A DNA stretch of 56,635 nucleotides from assembly GCA_034189035.1 (NCBI GenBank), contig JAXHVA010000018.1, positions 1 through 56,635 on the forward strand, in the 5' to 3' direction. Below, in pieces: positions 8,184-15,639 of the stretch. The position numbers were made by a program, and so were the translations under genes. The notes under the pieces were generated by a model, which saw only the letters and a list, made by a program, of their open reading frames with translations, was not told where the DNA came from and did no database searches. This stretch comes from JAUXFK01 sp034189035 (GTDB lineage Bacteria > Desulfobacterota > UBA8473). How positions within the stretch are numbered: the first letter of the stretch is position 1; every line of letters starts with the position of its first letter.

Positions 8184-10670
8184 ATGATAGAGGCAGGAAT
8201 CAATAAGACTGAGAAGGAATTATTGGATGATCGTCAGTACTGGTGGTGGGCGGAGAAGAAGAGATCCCCAAGGCTCAACTACTTAAGAAAGGCGGTTTGG
8301 TCAAAGGCAACCAAAGGCTCAAGCTGGCTGCCTGGAGTTCAGATGGATCTGGAGAATATGCGGTGGCATACCAAGGTATTCAAGGAGGCGTTCCCATCAG
8401 AGCCGTTTATTATCATCAGAGCAAGGGCACTTGCCGCTGTACTTGACAACATGCCGGTATTTATCACCGATTATTCTCGTATTCAGGGTTATCCGGGGTC
8501 AGCACCCCACCTTATCACCTGGATACCTATGGCCTCGTCCACGCTTAATGATGATACAATAAACGACCGCACCGGTGTCATTGCTGAAGAGGATTTGGAA
8601 GAGACAAGGGAGATGGTGGAGTTCTGGAAGGGACGGACATATGAGGATCTTTGCAAACCTTACTATAGCCGGAAAGAAAGGGTAGCCGGGCTTATGGCTG
8701 ATTATATAGCACCCGGGAGGGAGATGACTACGGTTGATTATGTTGTGCCTCAACCTGACTGGATGTACCAGGGGTTTGATTCGATAATTGAAACAATAGA
8801 AGAGAACTTAAATGATGCAGAGAAGAAGATGCGAGAGGCCCCTACTGCCGAGGAACAGGTCTCATACATGGAAAAGATTGACACATGGAAGGCTATGAAG
8901 ATATGTCTTGAGGCCACGATCAGATATGCAAGGCGAATCAGCAGATTAGCCAGGATAATCGCAGAAAATTTCGAGACCGACCCGACGAGGAGACAGGAGC
9001 TCTTACGGATCAGCGAGACATGTGAGAAGGTACCGGCTAGGCCGCCCGAGCATTTTTGGGAGGCAATACAGTTTGATCAGATAGTTCAGGTGGCATACAG
9101 GCTGGAATGGAACAATTCCTCTTGGCAGTGGCGTCAGGACTACTGGCACTGGCCTTTCTATAAAAGGGACGTGATTGAAGAGAAGAACATGACGAGAGAC
9201 GAGGTAGTTGAGTACTGTGCGGAATGGATGATGATAGCCTACGGAATTGGCAGGGCGGTACTTCGAGTGGGGCGCGAATTTCTCCAGGGTTCTCCAGGTC
9301 CCTATGTATGGACGATCGGAGGGGTTGACGAGGACGGGAACGACGCGTGTAACGATCTGACAGACTGCTATCTGGAAGCCGCCCTCATAAGCAGGGTAAG
9401 CGATCCCACCTTTGGCTTTCGTTATCACTCAAAAGTTCGTACAGAGACCCTCCGCCGGGTATTCGAATGCATCCGTCATGGTCTCGGTTATCCCTCGATA
9501 CGTAACGATGATGTACTCATCCCCAATATCATGCATTGGTTCGGCCATCCCCTGAAAGAAGCGCGGCGCTGGGTACACCAGGCATGTATGGCACCGGCCC
9601 CGGACACAAAATGGGGTGCTCCATCTCTGAGGTATCCCCAGGCCTCTATAATAACAGGCTCAAAAGCGATCTCTCTGGCCATGTTCGACGGTTTCGATCC
9701 GCTCACCGGGATGCAGACAGGTGTCAAGACAGGAGACTGCACGAAGTTCGAGACATTTGATGAATTTTACGATGCCTGGTACAAGCAACTCAAAGCCGGA
9801 TTCAAGCAAGCCACGGGAATGGAGCACAGAAACAGGTATGTGGAGGCTCATTTCTATCCCAAACCCATGACCTCTGCGCTCTTTGAACGATGTATAGAAT
9901 CAGGCGAGAACAGTACACTCTCCAAAGAGAGGAGCAGTCTGTGGTGTACACTCTTTGCCTTCAATGAGACAGGAGACTGTCTGGCAGCAGTGAAGAAGCT
10001 CGTTTACGACGACAAGGAGTATACAATGTCTGAGTTGAGGAGCGCCCTTGAGGCGAACTGGGAAGGCTATGAGGACATGAGGATGAACTTTGTCAGAGCG
10101 CCGAAATGGGGTAATGACGACAATTATGTCGATCAGGTATGGGTAAGGATTTACGAGGATCTCGGTAAGATGTCATGGTCTGTGCGGGATATCAACGGTC
10201 AGCCATGGGCTACCCTACCGGAGAATGTTGCAGCATTTACTGTCCAGGCGCCAAAAGTAGGGGCGTTGCCCAATGGGAGGAGGCTGGGAGACCCCTTGTA
10301 CGACGGTGGCTGTTCTCCAGGGCCCGGTTTCGACAAGAAGGGACCCACTGCCGTGTTAAACTCGGTGGGGAAACTCGATCATGTCAGTTCTGTGAGGGCT
10401 ACCCTCCTCAACCAGAGGCTTTCCCCAGGCCAGGTACAAGGCGAGAAGGGCTTCAAGATGTGGCGAGATTACATGAAGACCTGGCATGATTTGGGTATCA
10501 ACCATGTTCAGTTCAATATGGTTGACAATGAAACCCTCTACGCAGCCCAGAGAGAGCCCGAGAAGTATAATGAGCTGCTTGTTCGGATTGCAGGCTACAG
10601 TGCCCACTTTGTCGAGATGAATAAGATTACCCAAGATTCTATTATTGCACGTAATGTACAGAAGTTTTAA
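8184..10670 (+). CDS. Glycyl radical enzyme copy 3 (AssA/BssA-like catalytic subunit, subtype I)
   Basis: Intact 828-residue copy from ATG 8184, preceded by GGAAAGGAGG. The catalytic Cys468 codon is at 9585-9587 and Gly804 at 10593-10595; the +15 Arg and the DACNDLTD and APKWGNDD signatures are present. It shares with copy 1 the subtype I marks WLPG near residue 50, SWQW (313-316), VLR (359-361), Trp477 and QVWV. It differs at the very N-terminus (MIEAGINK instead of MAQxEIKK). It follows the decayed GRE by about 180 bp and is followed by a hairpin and DctP 2, as copy 2 is followed by a hairpin, regulator and DctP 1. GC-rich third positions (for example AACGACGCGTGTAACGATCTG) look more frequent here than in copies 1 and 2. 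That is by eye, not computed. Confidence 0.88.
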   Translation: MIEAGINKTEKELLDDRQYWWWAEKKRSPRLNYLRKAVWSKATKGSSWLPGVQMDLENMRWHTKVFKEAFPSEPFIIIRARALAAVLDNMPVFITDYSRIQGYPGSAPHLITWIPMASSTLNDDTINDRTGVIAEEDLEETREMVEFWKGRTYEDLCKPYYSRKERVAGLMADYIAPGREMTTVDYVVPQPDWMYQGFDSIIETIEENLNDAEKKMREAPTAEEQVSYMEKIDTWKAMKICLEATIRYARRISRLARIIAENFETDPTRRQELLRISETCEKVPARPPEHFWEAIQFDQIVQVAYRLEWNNSSWQWRQDYWHWPFYKRDVIEEKNMTRDEVVEYCAEWMMIAYGIGRAVLRVGREFLQGSPGPYVWTIGGVDEDGNDACNDLTDCYLEAALISRVSDPTFGFRYHSKVRTETLRRVFECIRHGLGYPSIRNDDVLIPNIMHWFGHPLKEARRWVHQACMAPAPDTKWGAPSLRYPQASIITGSKAISLAMFDGFDPLTGMQTGVKTGDCTKFETFDEFYDAWYKQLKAGFKQATGMEHRNRYVEAHFYPKPMTSALFERCIESGENSTLSKERSSLWCTLFAFNETGDCLAAVKKLVYDDKEYTMSELRSALEANWEGYEDMRMNFVRAPKWGNDDNYVDQVWVRIYEDLGKMSWSVRDINGQPWATLPENVAAFTVQAPKVGALPNGRRLGDPLYDGGCSPGPGFDKKGPTAVLNSVGKLDHVSSVRATLLNQRLSPGQVQGEKGFKMWRDYMKTWHDLGINHVQFNMVDNETLYAAQREPEKYNELLVRIAGYSAHFVEMNKITQDSIIARNVQKF

Positions 10671-11119
10671 TGAAATGAATAAAAGCTCCCCCGGCTCTGC
10701 GGGGGGGCTGATCCAACATGATCGAGAGTCCATGGAGACATCTCAATTATGTGAACCGTTCAAAATTCACAAAAAAAGAAAGGAGGAAGAAATAGATAGC
10801 CTATATCCTGTCTGGCGGTATTTCAAAAGCGTATAGGCATATATTTTGTCCATCTCAATTATTCATGAATCTATCCTAAAGAATCCCAGTTGCTTTTCAT
10901 CCTGTATCACATCCTCGATATCCTAAGAAAGAATAGAAATTCAATTTGTTTACAGAGCCTTTGTTACAAAATATGAGTCATCATAGCATATAATCTTTAC
11001 TTTTCGTATACCTTCGATTGCTTTGATAATAACAAGTGGCGCATGGAAATTAAGGATATGTCTATAGAGTATTGGAGAAGCCTGAACCATACACTATTTA
11101 ACCAAAAAAAGGAGGTAAT
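10671..11119. other. Spacer between GRE copy 3 and DctP 2
   Basis: This 449-bp gap holds the hairpin 10684-10709 and sequence related to the gap after copy 2. A GAAAGGAGGAAGAAATAG tract near 10780 looks like a ribosome site without a following gene. A good -10 hexamer TATAAT lies at 10989-10994, but no convincing -35 at normal spacing, so a promoter for DctP 2 is only possible. No coding remnant was recognised. Confidence 0.45.
10684..10709 (+). terminator. GC-rich hairpin after GRE copy 3
   Basis: A ten-pair stem (84-93 with 700-709 within the 10600-10700 numbering) closes a six-base loop, 13 nt after the stop codon. No U-run follows. It occupies the same place as the hairpin after copy 2. 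It may be a weak terminator or protect the GRE mRNA end so that the catalytic subunit is more abundant than downstream products; this is inference. Confidence 0.5.
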
Positions 11120-12157
11120 ATGAAGAGAAGAGTGAAAAATAATTCTTTAATAACCCTTTTCTTGTCTGTGACACTATTCTACTTCACAGTAATATCAGAG
11201 GCAGATCCTGGTAAAATAATAATACTGAAGATGGCAAACAACGGGCCTGATGGGTTAGCCATTACAAACTACTTAACCAAGGATGTGAGTATGGCCCTTG
11301 AGGCAGCAACAGACGGAGAGGTTTCTTTGAGCTGGTATAACGGGGGCATCATGGGGACGGATGAGGATTGGATAGCAAAGATGCATATCGATCAACTCCA
11401 GGGAGCGGCTTTCGACGGCTCTGGAGTGGACAAGGCGGTTCCAGAGATGGGTATAATCCAGCTTCCTTTCATCTTTAATAATTCTGATGAGGTGGCTTAT
11501 GTGAAGGAAAGGTTAAGAGAGAGGATAGACAAGCTTTTTCAGAAGAAAGGATACAAATTGCTCAATCTGCCACAACAGGCCTGGGATGAAATCTTTTCAA
11601 CGAAGCGAGCAGTACGTACACCAAAAGATTTTTCTCGAGTCAGATTTGTAACATACGGTGGTTCTGTGCAATATGAGTTACTTAAATCACTGGGGGCGAG
11701 CCCAATCCCCGTAAGCCTCTCAGAAGCAAATTCCTCTATACGGTCAGGGATATGTACTGGGATTGTGATTCCCTCTGTTTGGTATGTAGGTAGCCAGCTC
11801 TATGCATTGGGAGGGTATGTAACCCCTTCTAACTTGAGATATGTACTTGCTGCTGTGGTACTTACAGAGGAAGCATGGAGTAGGATTCCAGAGAAACACT
11901 ATAAGCCTATTTTAGATGTAATGCTTGATTATGAACCCGGTATCACAAGTTGTATGGCTGGCAATAATGAAAATTGCCTTCAGGCAATGATTAAGTACGG
12001 AATGAAAGAGGTAAAATTGACTCCTAACGAAATCGAGGTATTGAAAGGGAAGACAAGGCCTGTATGGGATAGTTTGGCTGGCAAGGCATACTCAAGAGAG
12101 CTATTGGATGAGATCCTTTACAATTTAGGAGGATATCGTTCAAAAGATATCAATTGA
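11120..12157 (+). CDS. DctP-like TRAP solute-binding protein 2
   Basis: 345-residue periplasmic solute-binding protein starting at ATG 11120 behind AAAGGAGGTAAT. The N-terminus has a basic start and hydrophobic core (residues about 9-25), a signal peptide. The TRAP fold is recognised from WYNGGIMGTDEDW, MHIDQLQGAA, the ligand-binding Arg175 in RVRFV (the SiaP Arg147 position, by family knowledge), LGASPIPV and the SIRSGICTG helix. DctP proteins bind carboxylates such as C4-dicarboxylates. Being encoded between fumarate-adding enzymes makes fumarate or a succinate product a tempting ligand, but this is inference. It is a clear paralogue of DctP 1. No DctQ or DctM is in the window; the MMPL/RND gene at 15640 is the only nearby transporter. 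Confidence 0.85.
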   Translation: MKRRVKNNSLITLFLSVTLFYFTVISEADPGKIIILKMANNGPDGLAITNYLTKDVSMALEAATDGEVSLSWYNGGIMGTDEDWIAKMHIDQLQGAAFDGSGVDKAVPEMGIIQLPFIFNNSDEVAYVKERLRERIDKLFQKKGYKLLNLPQQAWDEIFSTKRAVRTPKDFSRVRFVTYGGSVQYELLKSLGASPIPVSLSEANSSIRSGICTGIVIPSVWYVGSQLYALGGYVTPSNLRYVLAAVVLTEEAWSRIPEKHYKPILDVMLDYEPGITSCMAGNNENCLQAMIKYGMKEVKLTPNEIEVLKGKTRPVWDSLAGKAYSRELLDEILYNLGGYRSKDIN

Positions 12158-12200
12158 GAGGGATATCTCAAGGTATTCCTTAAAGGAGAGGTTAAACTCG

Positions 12201-12494
12201 ATGACTTCTGTAATTTTTAAACGCTGTGTTGAAACAGGAAAGAGCAGTGTCCGTTGCAATGAGTGGAGTCGTTTATGATTTACTTCTTTCCTTTGAGGTA
12301 TGGTGAGGTTAATTCAAGGGAAGAGACGGGATATGCCATGTTCAGTTTAATACGGTTGATAAACGAGACCCTTTGCGTAGCCCAAAGAGAGTCTACGCAA
12401 TACAGCGAGCTTTTGACGTGGATTCCTGTATAGTACTCATAATGTTGATATGAAAGGGATAACCAAGAATGCAATTATTGCACGTAATGTGTAA
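12201..12494 (+). pseudogene. GRE remnant (C-terminal pieces)
   Basis: ATG 12201 opens MTSVIFKRCVETGKSS..CNEWSRL then TGA, matching MTSSLFERCIETGQNSALCNERSSL of copy 1. After a deletion of several hundred bases come CHVQFNTVDK, a shifted ETLCVAQRES and QYSELLTWI. Where RIAGYSAHFVEMN should be, the radical Gly loop is destroyed. The end, ITKNAIIARNV then TAA, matches the usual C-terminus. It is closer to the intact copies than to the divergent remnant at 7351. It cannot make an active enzyme. Confidence 0.85.
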
Positions 12495-12580
12495 GATATC
12501 CAATATAAACCCGCTGCTTTATTAATGGAGATTGAGACAAGAGGCGAGAGAAAACTAAATTTTAAAGGAGGTGAAGAAGG

Positions 12581-12747
12581 ATGACAACGTGCCACGAATG
12601 AAAAATTTTCTTTGTTCTGGCGGATGATTCTAATTTAGGGGATTATCTCCAGAGGTTGGTTGATCTGAGGCATGCGTATTTTATAAGGCAAGGCCAGTAG
12701 AAGCACAGATAGATGCCTCGAAATGCGCCTCATTTCAGAAGAACTAA
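12581..12747 (+). pseudogene. Decayed small Fe-S subunit (BssC/AssC-like)
   Basis: An AAAGGAGG site precedes ATG 12581. The frame reads MTTCHE, TGA (12599-12601), then KIFFVLADDSNLGDYLQRLV and DLRHAYF. After a frameshift near 12680 it continues as YKARPVE..DASKCASFQKN with TAA at 12745-12747. From memory of BssC-type subunits (MTTC..CK.FFP, GDC..R..D.R..YYKARPV, C..F), this is that family, about 56 codons long. The second cluster Cys has become a stop codon and the third Cys is Tyr (TAT 12644-12646), so the HiPIP-like cluster cannot form. It ends 28 bp before GRE copy 4, the C-then-A order of bss operons. This strongly supports the AssA/BssA assignment of the large subunits. Confidence 0.8.
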
Positions 12748-12774
12748 GAGAGAGTAAAAGAAAGGAAGGTTTTT

Positions 12775-15261
12775 ATGGCACAGCTTGAGATAAAGAAAAA
12801 TGAAAAAGAGTTATTGGATGATCGTCAATACTGGTGGTGGGCTGAGAAGAAAAGATCTCCGCGGCTAAACTACCTAAGAAAGGCGATCTGGTCAAAGGCA
12901 ACGAAGGGGTCAAGCTACCTACCGGGGGTTCAGATAGATATGGATAACACCCGCTGGCATACGAAGGTATTCAAGGAGGCCCCTCCTTCGGAGCCGTTTA
13001 TTCTCACCAGGGCAAGGGCACTTACTGCTGTGCTTGATAATATGACTGTGTTCATCACTGACCATTCCCGGATTCAAGGATATCCCGGTTCTGCCCCACA
13101 TCTCATCACATGGATTCCAACGGCCTCCTCTACACTGAATGAGGATACTTTGAATGACCGAACGGGTATTGTTCCTGATGAAAACCTCGATGAAGCAAAA
13201 GAGATGGTAGATTTTTGGAAGGGACGGACCTATGAGGACATCTGTAAACAGTATCAGAGTCGCAGGGAGAGGGTCGTGGGCCTTATGGCGGATTATGTTG
13301 CACCAGGGAGAGATATTGCCGGCTTTGATTATGTTGTCCCTCAGCCAGACTGGATGTACCAGGGTTTTTATTCGATCATTAAGACAATCGATGAGAAACT
13401 AAAAGATGCACAAAAGAAGATACGAGAGGAACCCTCTGCAAAGGAGCAGGTCGCTTACATGGAGAAGATCGATACGTGGAAGGCCATGAAGATGTGCCTT
13501 GAGGCAACGATCAGGCATGCGAGGCGTATCAGCAGACTGGCAAAGATCATTGCAGAGAATTTTGAGACAGACCCAAAGAGGCGGCAGGAACTCTTGCAGA
13601 TCAGCGAGACCTGCCACAAAGTACCGGCAAAGCCGCCCGAGCATCTGTGGGAGGCAGTACAGTTCGATCACATTGTACAAGTAGCATACAGGCTTGAATG
13701 GAACAATGCTGCCTGGTCATGGCGTCAGGATTACTGGCACTGGCCTTTTTATAAGAAGGACGTACTTGAAGAGAAGAATATGACGAGGGACGAAGTCGTT
13801 GAACTGTGTGCAGAGTGGATGATGGTTGCATATGGGATTGGCAAGGCATGGGTCCGGGTAGGAAGAGAGGCCATGCAGGGCAGCCCCGGTCCATATGTAT
13901 GGACACTGGGTGGGATGGATGAGGACGGTAACGATGCCTGCAATGACCTTACTGACTGTTACCTTGAGGGAGCCATGATAAGCCGGGTGAGTGATCCGAC
14001 ATTTGGTTTTCGGTATCACTCTAAAGTGCGTACAGAGACACTACGCAGGGTATTTGAGTGTATCCGTCATGGTCTCGGTTATCCTTCCATACGCAACGAT
14101 GATGTGCTTATCCCAAACCTGATGCACTGGTTTAACCATCCTTTGAAAGAGGCAAGGCGTTGGGTACACCAGGCATGTATGGCCCCTGCTCCGGATACAA
14201 AATTGGCAGCACCCTCTTTGAGATATCCCCAGGCCTCGATCGTATCTGGGGTAAAGGCGGTCTCACTGGCTATATTTGACGGTTTTGATCAATTGACCGG
14301 AATGCAAACAGGAGTGAAGACAGGAGATTGCACCACATTTGGGGCATTTGAGGATTTTAGAGACGCTTGGTATGAGCAGCTCAAGGCCGGATTCAAACTC
14401 GCCACCGGTATGGAACACAAAAACAGAGAGGTAGAGACCCGTTTTTTCCCGAAGCCCATGACCTCCGCCATTTATGAAAGGTGTATAGAGACAGGAGAGA
14501 ACAGTGCCCTGTCAAAAGAGAGGAGCAGCCTATGGTTTACTCTTTTTGCCTTCTCTGAAACAGGAGATTGTCTGGCTGCGATAAAGAAGCTGATCTACGA
14601 TGACAAGAAGTATACATTGGGCGAGCTGAAAAAAGCCCTTGAGGCAAATTGGGAAGGCTATGAAGATATGCGGATGGACTTTGTCAAGGCGCCGAAGTGG
14701 GGCAATGACGATGACTATGTGGATCAGATATGGGTACGGATGTATGAGGACCTGGGTAAGATGTCCTGGTCTGTCCGTGACATCAATGGCCAGCCATGGC
14801 CTACCCTACCGGAGACAGTCGCAACATTCACTGTTCAAGCACCAAAGATCGGGGCACTGCCCAACGGTAGAAGACAGGGAGACCCCTTATATGACGGTGG
14901 CTGCTCTCCAGGTGCTGGCTTTGATAAGAAGGGCCCTACAGCAGTATTAAAGTCAGTAGGCAAGTTAGACCATGTGGGTTCGGTGAGGGCGACTCTCTTA
15001 AATCAGAGGTTATCCCCATCTCAACTTCAGGGTGAGAAGGGCTTCAAGATGTGGAGAGACTATATGAAGACATGGCATGATTTGGGGATAAACCATATTC
15101 AGTTCAATATGGTCGATAACGAGACCCTATACGCAGCCCAGAGAGAGCCTGAGCAGTATAGTGAACTTCTGGTTCGCATCGCGGGTTACAGTGCTCACTT
15201 TGTTGAGATGAATAGGATAACCCAGGATGCTATCATTTCACGGAATGTTCAAAAATTTTAG
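12775..15261 (+). CDS. Glycyl radical enzyme copy 4 (AssA/BssA-like catalytic subunit, subtype II)
   Basis: Intact 828-residue copy from ATG 12775 (GAAAGGAAGG upstream). Cys468 is at 14176-14178 and Gly804 at 15184-15186, with the +15 Arg in SLRYP. It carries the subtype II marks YLPG near residue 50, AAWSW, WVR and QIWV, like copy 2, but Leu477 where copy 2 has Met and copies 1 and 3 have Trp. The helix after the active site also differs (EHKNREVETRFFPKP instead of the usual RYVEAHFYPKP). The 51 nt at 14638-14688 are identical to 4746-4796 of copy 2. It directly follows the decayed small subunit gene, so it has lost its own partner if it ever used it. It is the last gene of the array. Confidence 0.88.
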   Translation: MAQLEIKKNEKELLDDRQYWWWAEKKRSPRLNYLRKAIWSKATKGSSYLPGVQIDMDNTRWHTKVFKEAPPSEPFILTRARALTAVLDNMTVFITDHSRIQGYPGSAPHLITWIPTASSTLNEDTLNDRTGIVPDENLDEAKEMVDFWKGRTYEDICKQYQSRRERVVGLMADYVAPGRDIAGFDYVVPQPDWMYQGFYSIIKTIDEKLKDAQKKIREEPSAKEQVAYMEKIDTWKAMKMCLEATIRHARRISRLAKIIAENFETDPKRRQELLQISETCHKVPAKPPEHLWEAVQFDHIVQVAYRLEWNNAAWSWRQDYWHWPFYKKDVLEEKNMTRDEVVELCAEWMMVAYGIGKAWVRVGREAMQGSPGPYVWTLGGMDEDGNDACNDLTDCYLEGAMISRVSDPTFGFRYHSKVRTETLRRVFECIRHGLGYPSIRNDDVLIPNLMHWFNHPLKEARRWVHQACMAPAPDTKLAAPSLRYPQASIVSGVKAVSLAIFDGFDQLTGMQTGVKTGDCTTFGAFEDFRDAWYEQLKAGFKLATGMEHKNREVETRFFPKPMTSAIYERCIETGENSALSKERSSLWFTLFAFSETGDCLAAIKKLIYDDKKYTLGELKKALEANWEGYEDMRMDFVKAPKWGNDDDYVDQIWVRMYEDLGKMSWSVRDINGQPWPTLPETVATFTVQAPKIGALPNGRRQGDPLYDGGCSPGAGFDKKGPTAVLKSVGKLDHVGSVRATLLNQRLSPSQLQGEKGFKMWRDYMKTWHDLGINHIQFNMVDNETLYAAQREPEQYSELLVRIAGYSAHFVEMNRITQDAIISRNVQKF

Positions 15262-15639
15262 CTCCTGCATGATATTGGTATAGAACAATTCGTTAAAAGA
15301 GAGGAGGTGATAAGAGGGCACTAACAACGGCAGATATTTTCATACGTTCTCCTGAGAAAGTTTATATGTTGTCGCATGGAAAAAGTAACTAATAGGGTTG
15401 TTAGTGCCCTCACAAACTCTAAAAGTATTATTTAAGCACTCATCCCTTCTTAAATCAACAAAAACCTTTTTTAGCAGCCTTGTTAATACTGACATGAGAT
15501 TCTCTTTGACTTTCTTTTGTAGTTACTATATCATATAGATTTGAGTTCACTATTATCTCGTATAAAAAGTATTTCCTGACTTTGATTTCATAAGATCTGT
15601 ATACCTACCTGTTTTGCCCAAACCTGAAAAAGTACTGTT
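15262..15639. other. Spacer after the GRE array
   Basis: 378 bp without a recognisable gene. A strong ribosome-site-like GAGAGGAGGTGATAAG at about 15298-15313 runs into the inverted repeat 15314-15411 and no ATG-started frame follows. An open frame without a start (LTTADIFIRSPEK and on to a TAA) crosses the element. The rest is AT-rich and leads to the exporter gene, for which no clear promoter was identified. Confidence 0.4.
15314..15411. repeat. 98-bp element with perfect 15-bp inverted ends
   Basis: The left arm GAGGGCACTAACAAC (15314-15328) is the exact reverse complement of the right arm 15397-15411. The arms are 68 bp apart. No target-site duplication is evident (ATAA left, ACAA right) and there is no U-run, so neither a MITE nor a terminator is proven. 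It falls immediately downstream of a ribosome-site-like sequence. Confidence 0.6.

Larger units (their letters stand above)
2883..12774 (+). repeat. Duplicated GRE-spacer-DctP-GRE' module
   Basis: The unit from 2883 (copy 2, hairpin, spacer, DctP 1, broken GRE) and the unit from 8184 (copy 3, hairpin, spacer, DctP 2, broken GRE) share gene order and related spacer sequence. The first also holds the response regulator. They look like an old segmental duplication, since the DctP proteins have diverged clearly. The leading GREs belong to different subtypes, so later exchange or an ancestral two-gene unit is needed to explain the present pattern. Confidence 0.55.

Noticed and set aside
12599..12601. 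TGA in the small-subunit gene as a selenocysteine codon replacing a cluster Cys
   Set aside because: The position fits, but a frameshift downstream and loss of the third Cys show decay, and no convincing SECIS-like stem was seen right after the TGA.
235..15261. Pyruvate formate-lyase or glycerol/choline-type GRE
   Set aside because: PFL has a Cys-Cys active site and the dehydratase/lyase groups a GCVE-type motif. Here it is ACMAPAP, with the BssA-like Arg at +15 and a BssC-like fossil upstream.
15314..15411. Calling the inverted repeat a MITE or a terminator
   Set aside because: No target-site duplication, no second copy in the window and no U-run.
1..15639. Sigma-54 (-24/-12) promoters upstream of the GRE genes
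   Set aside because: No TGGCAC-N5-TTGC match with correct spacing was found by eye.
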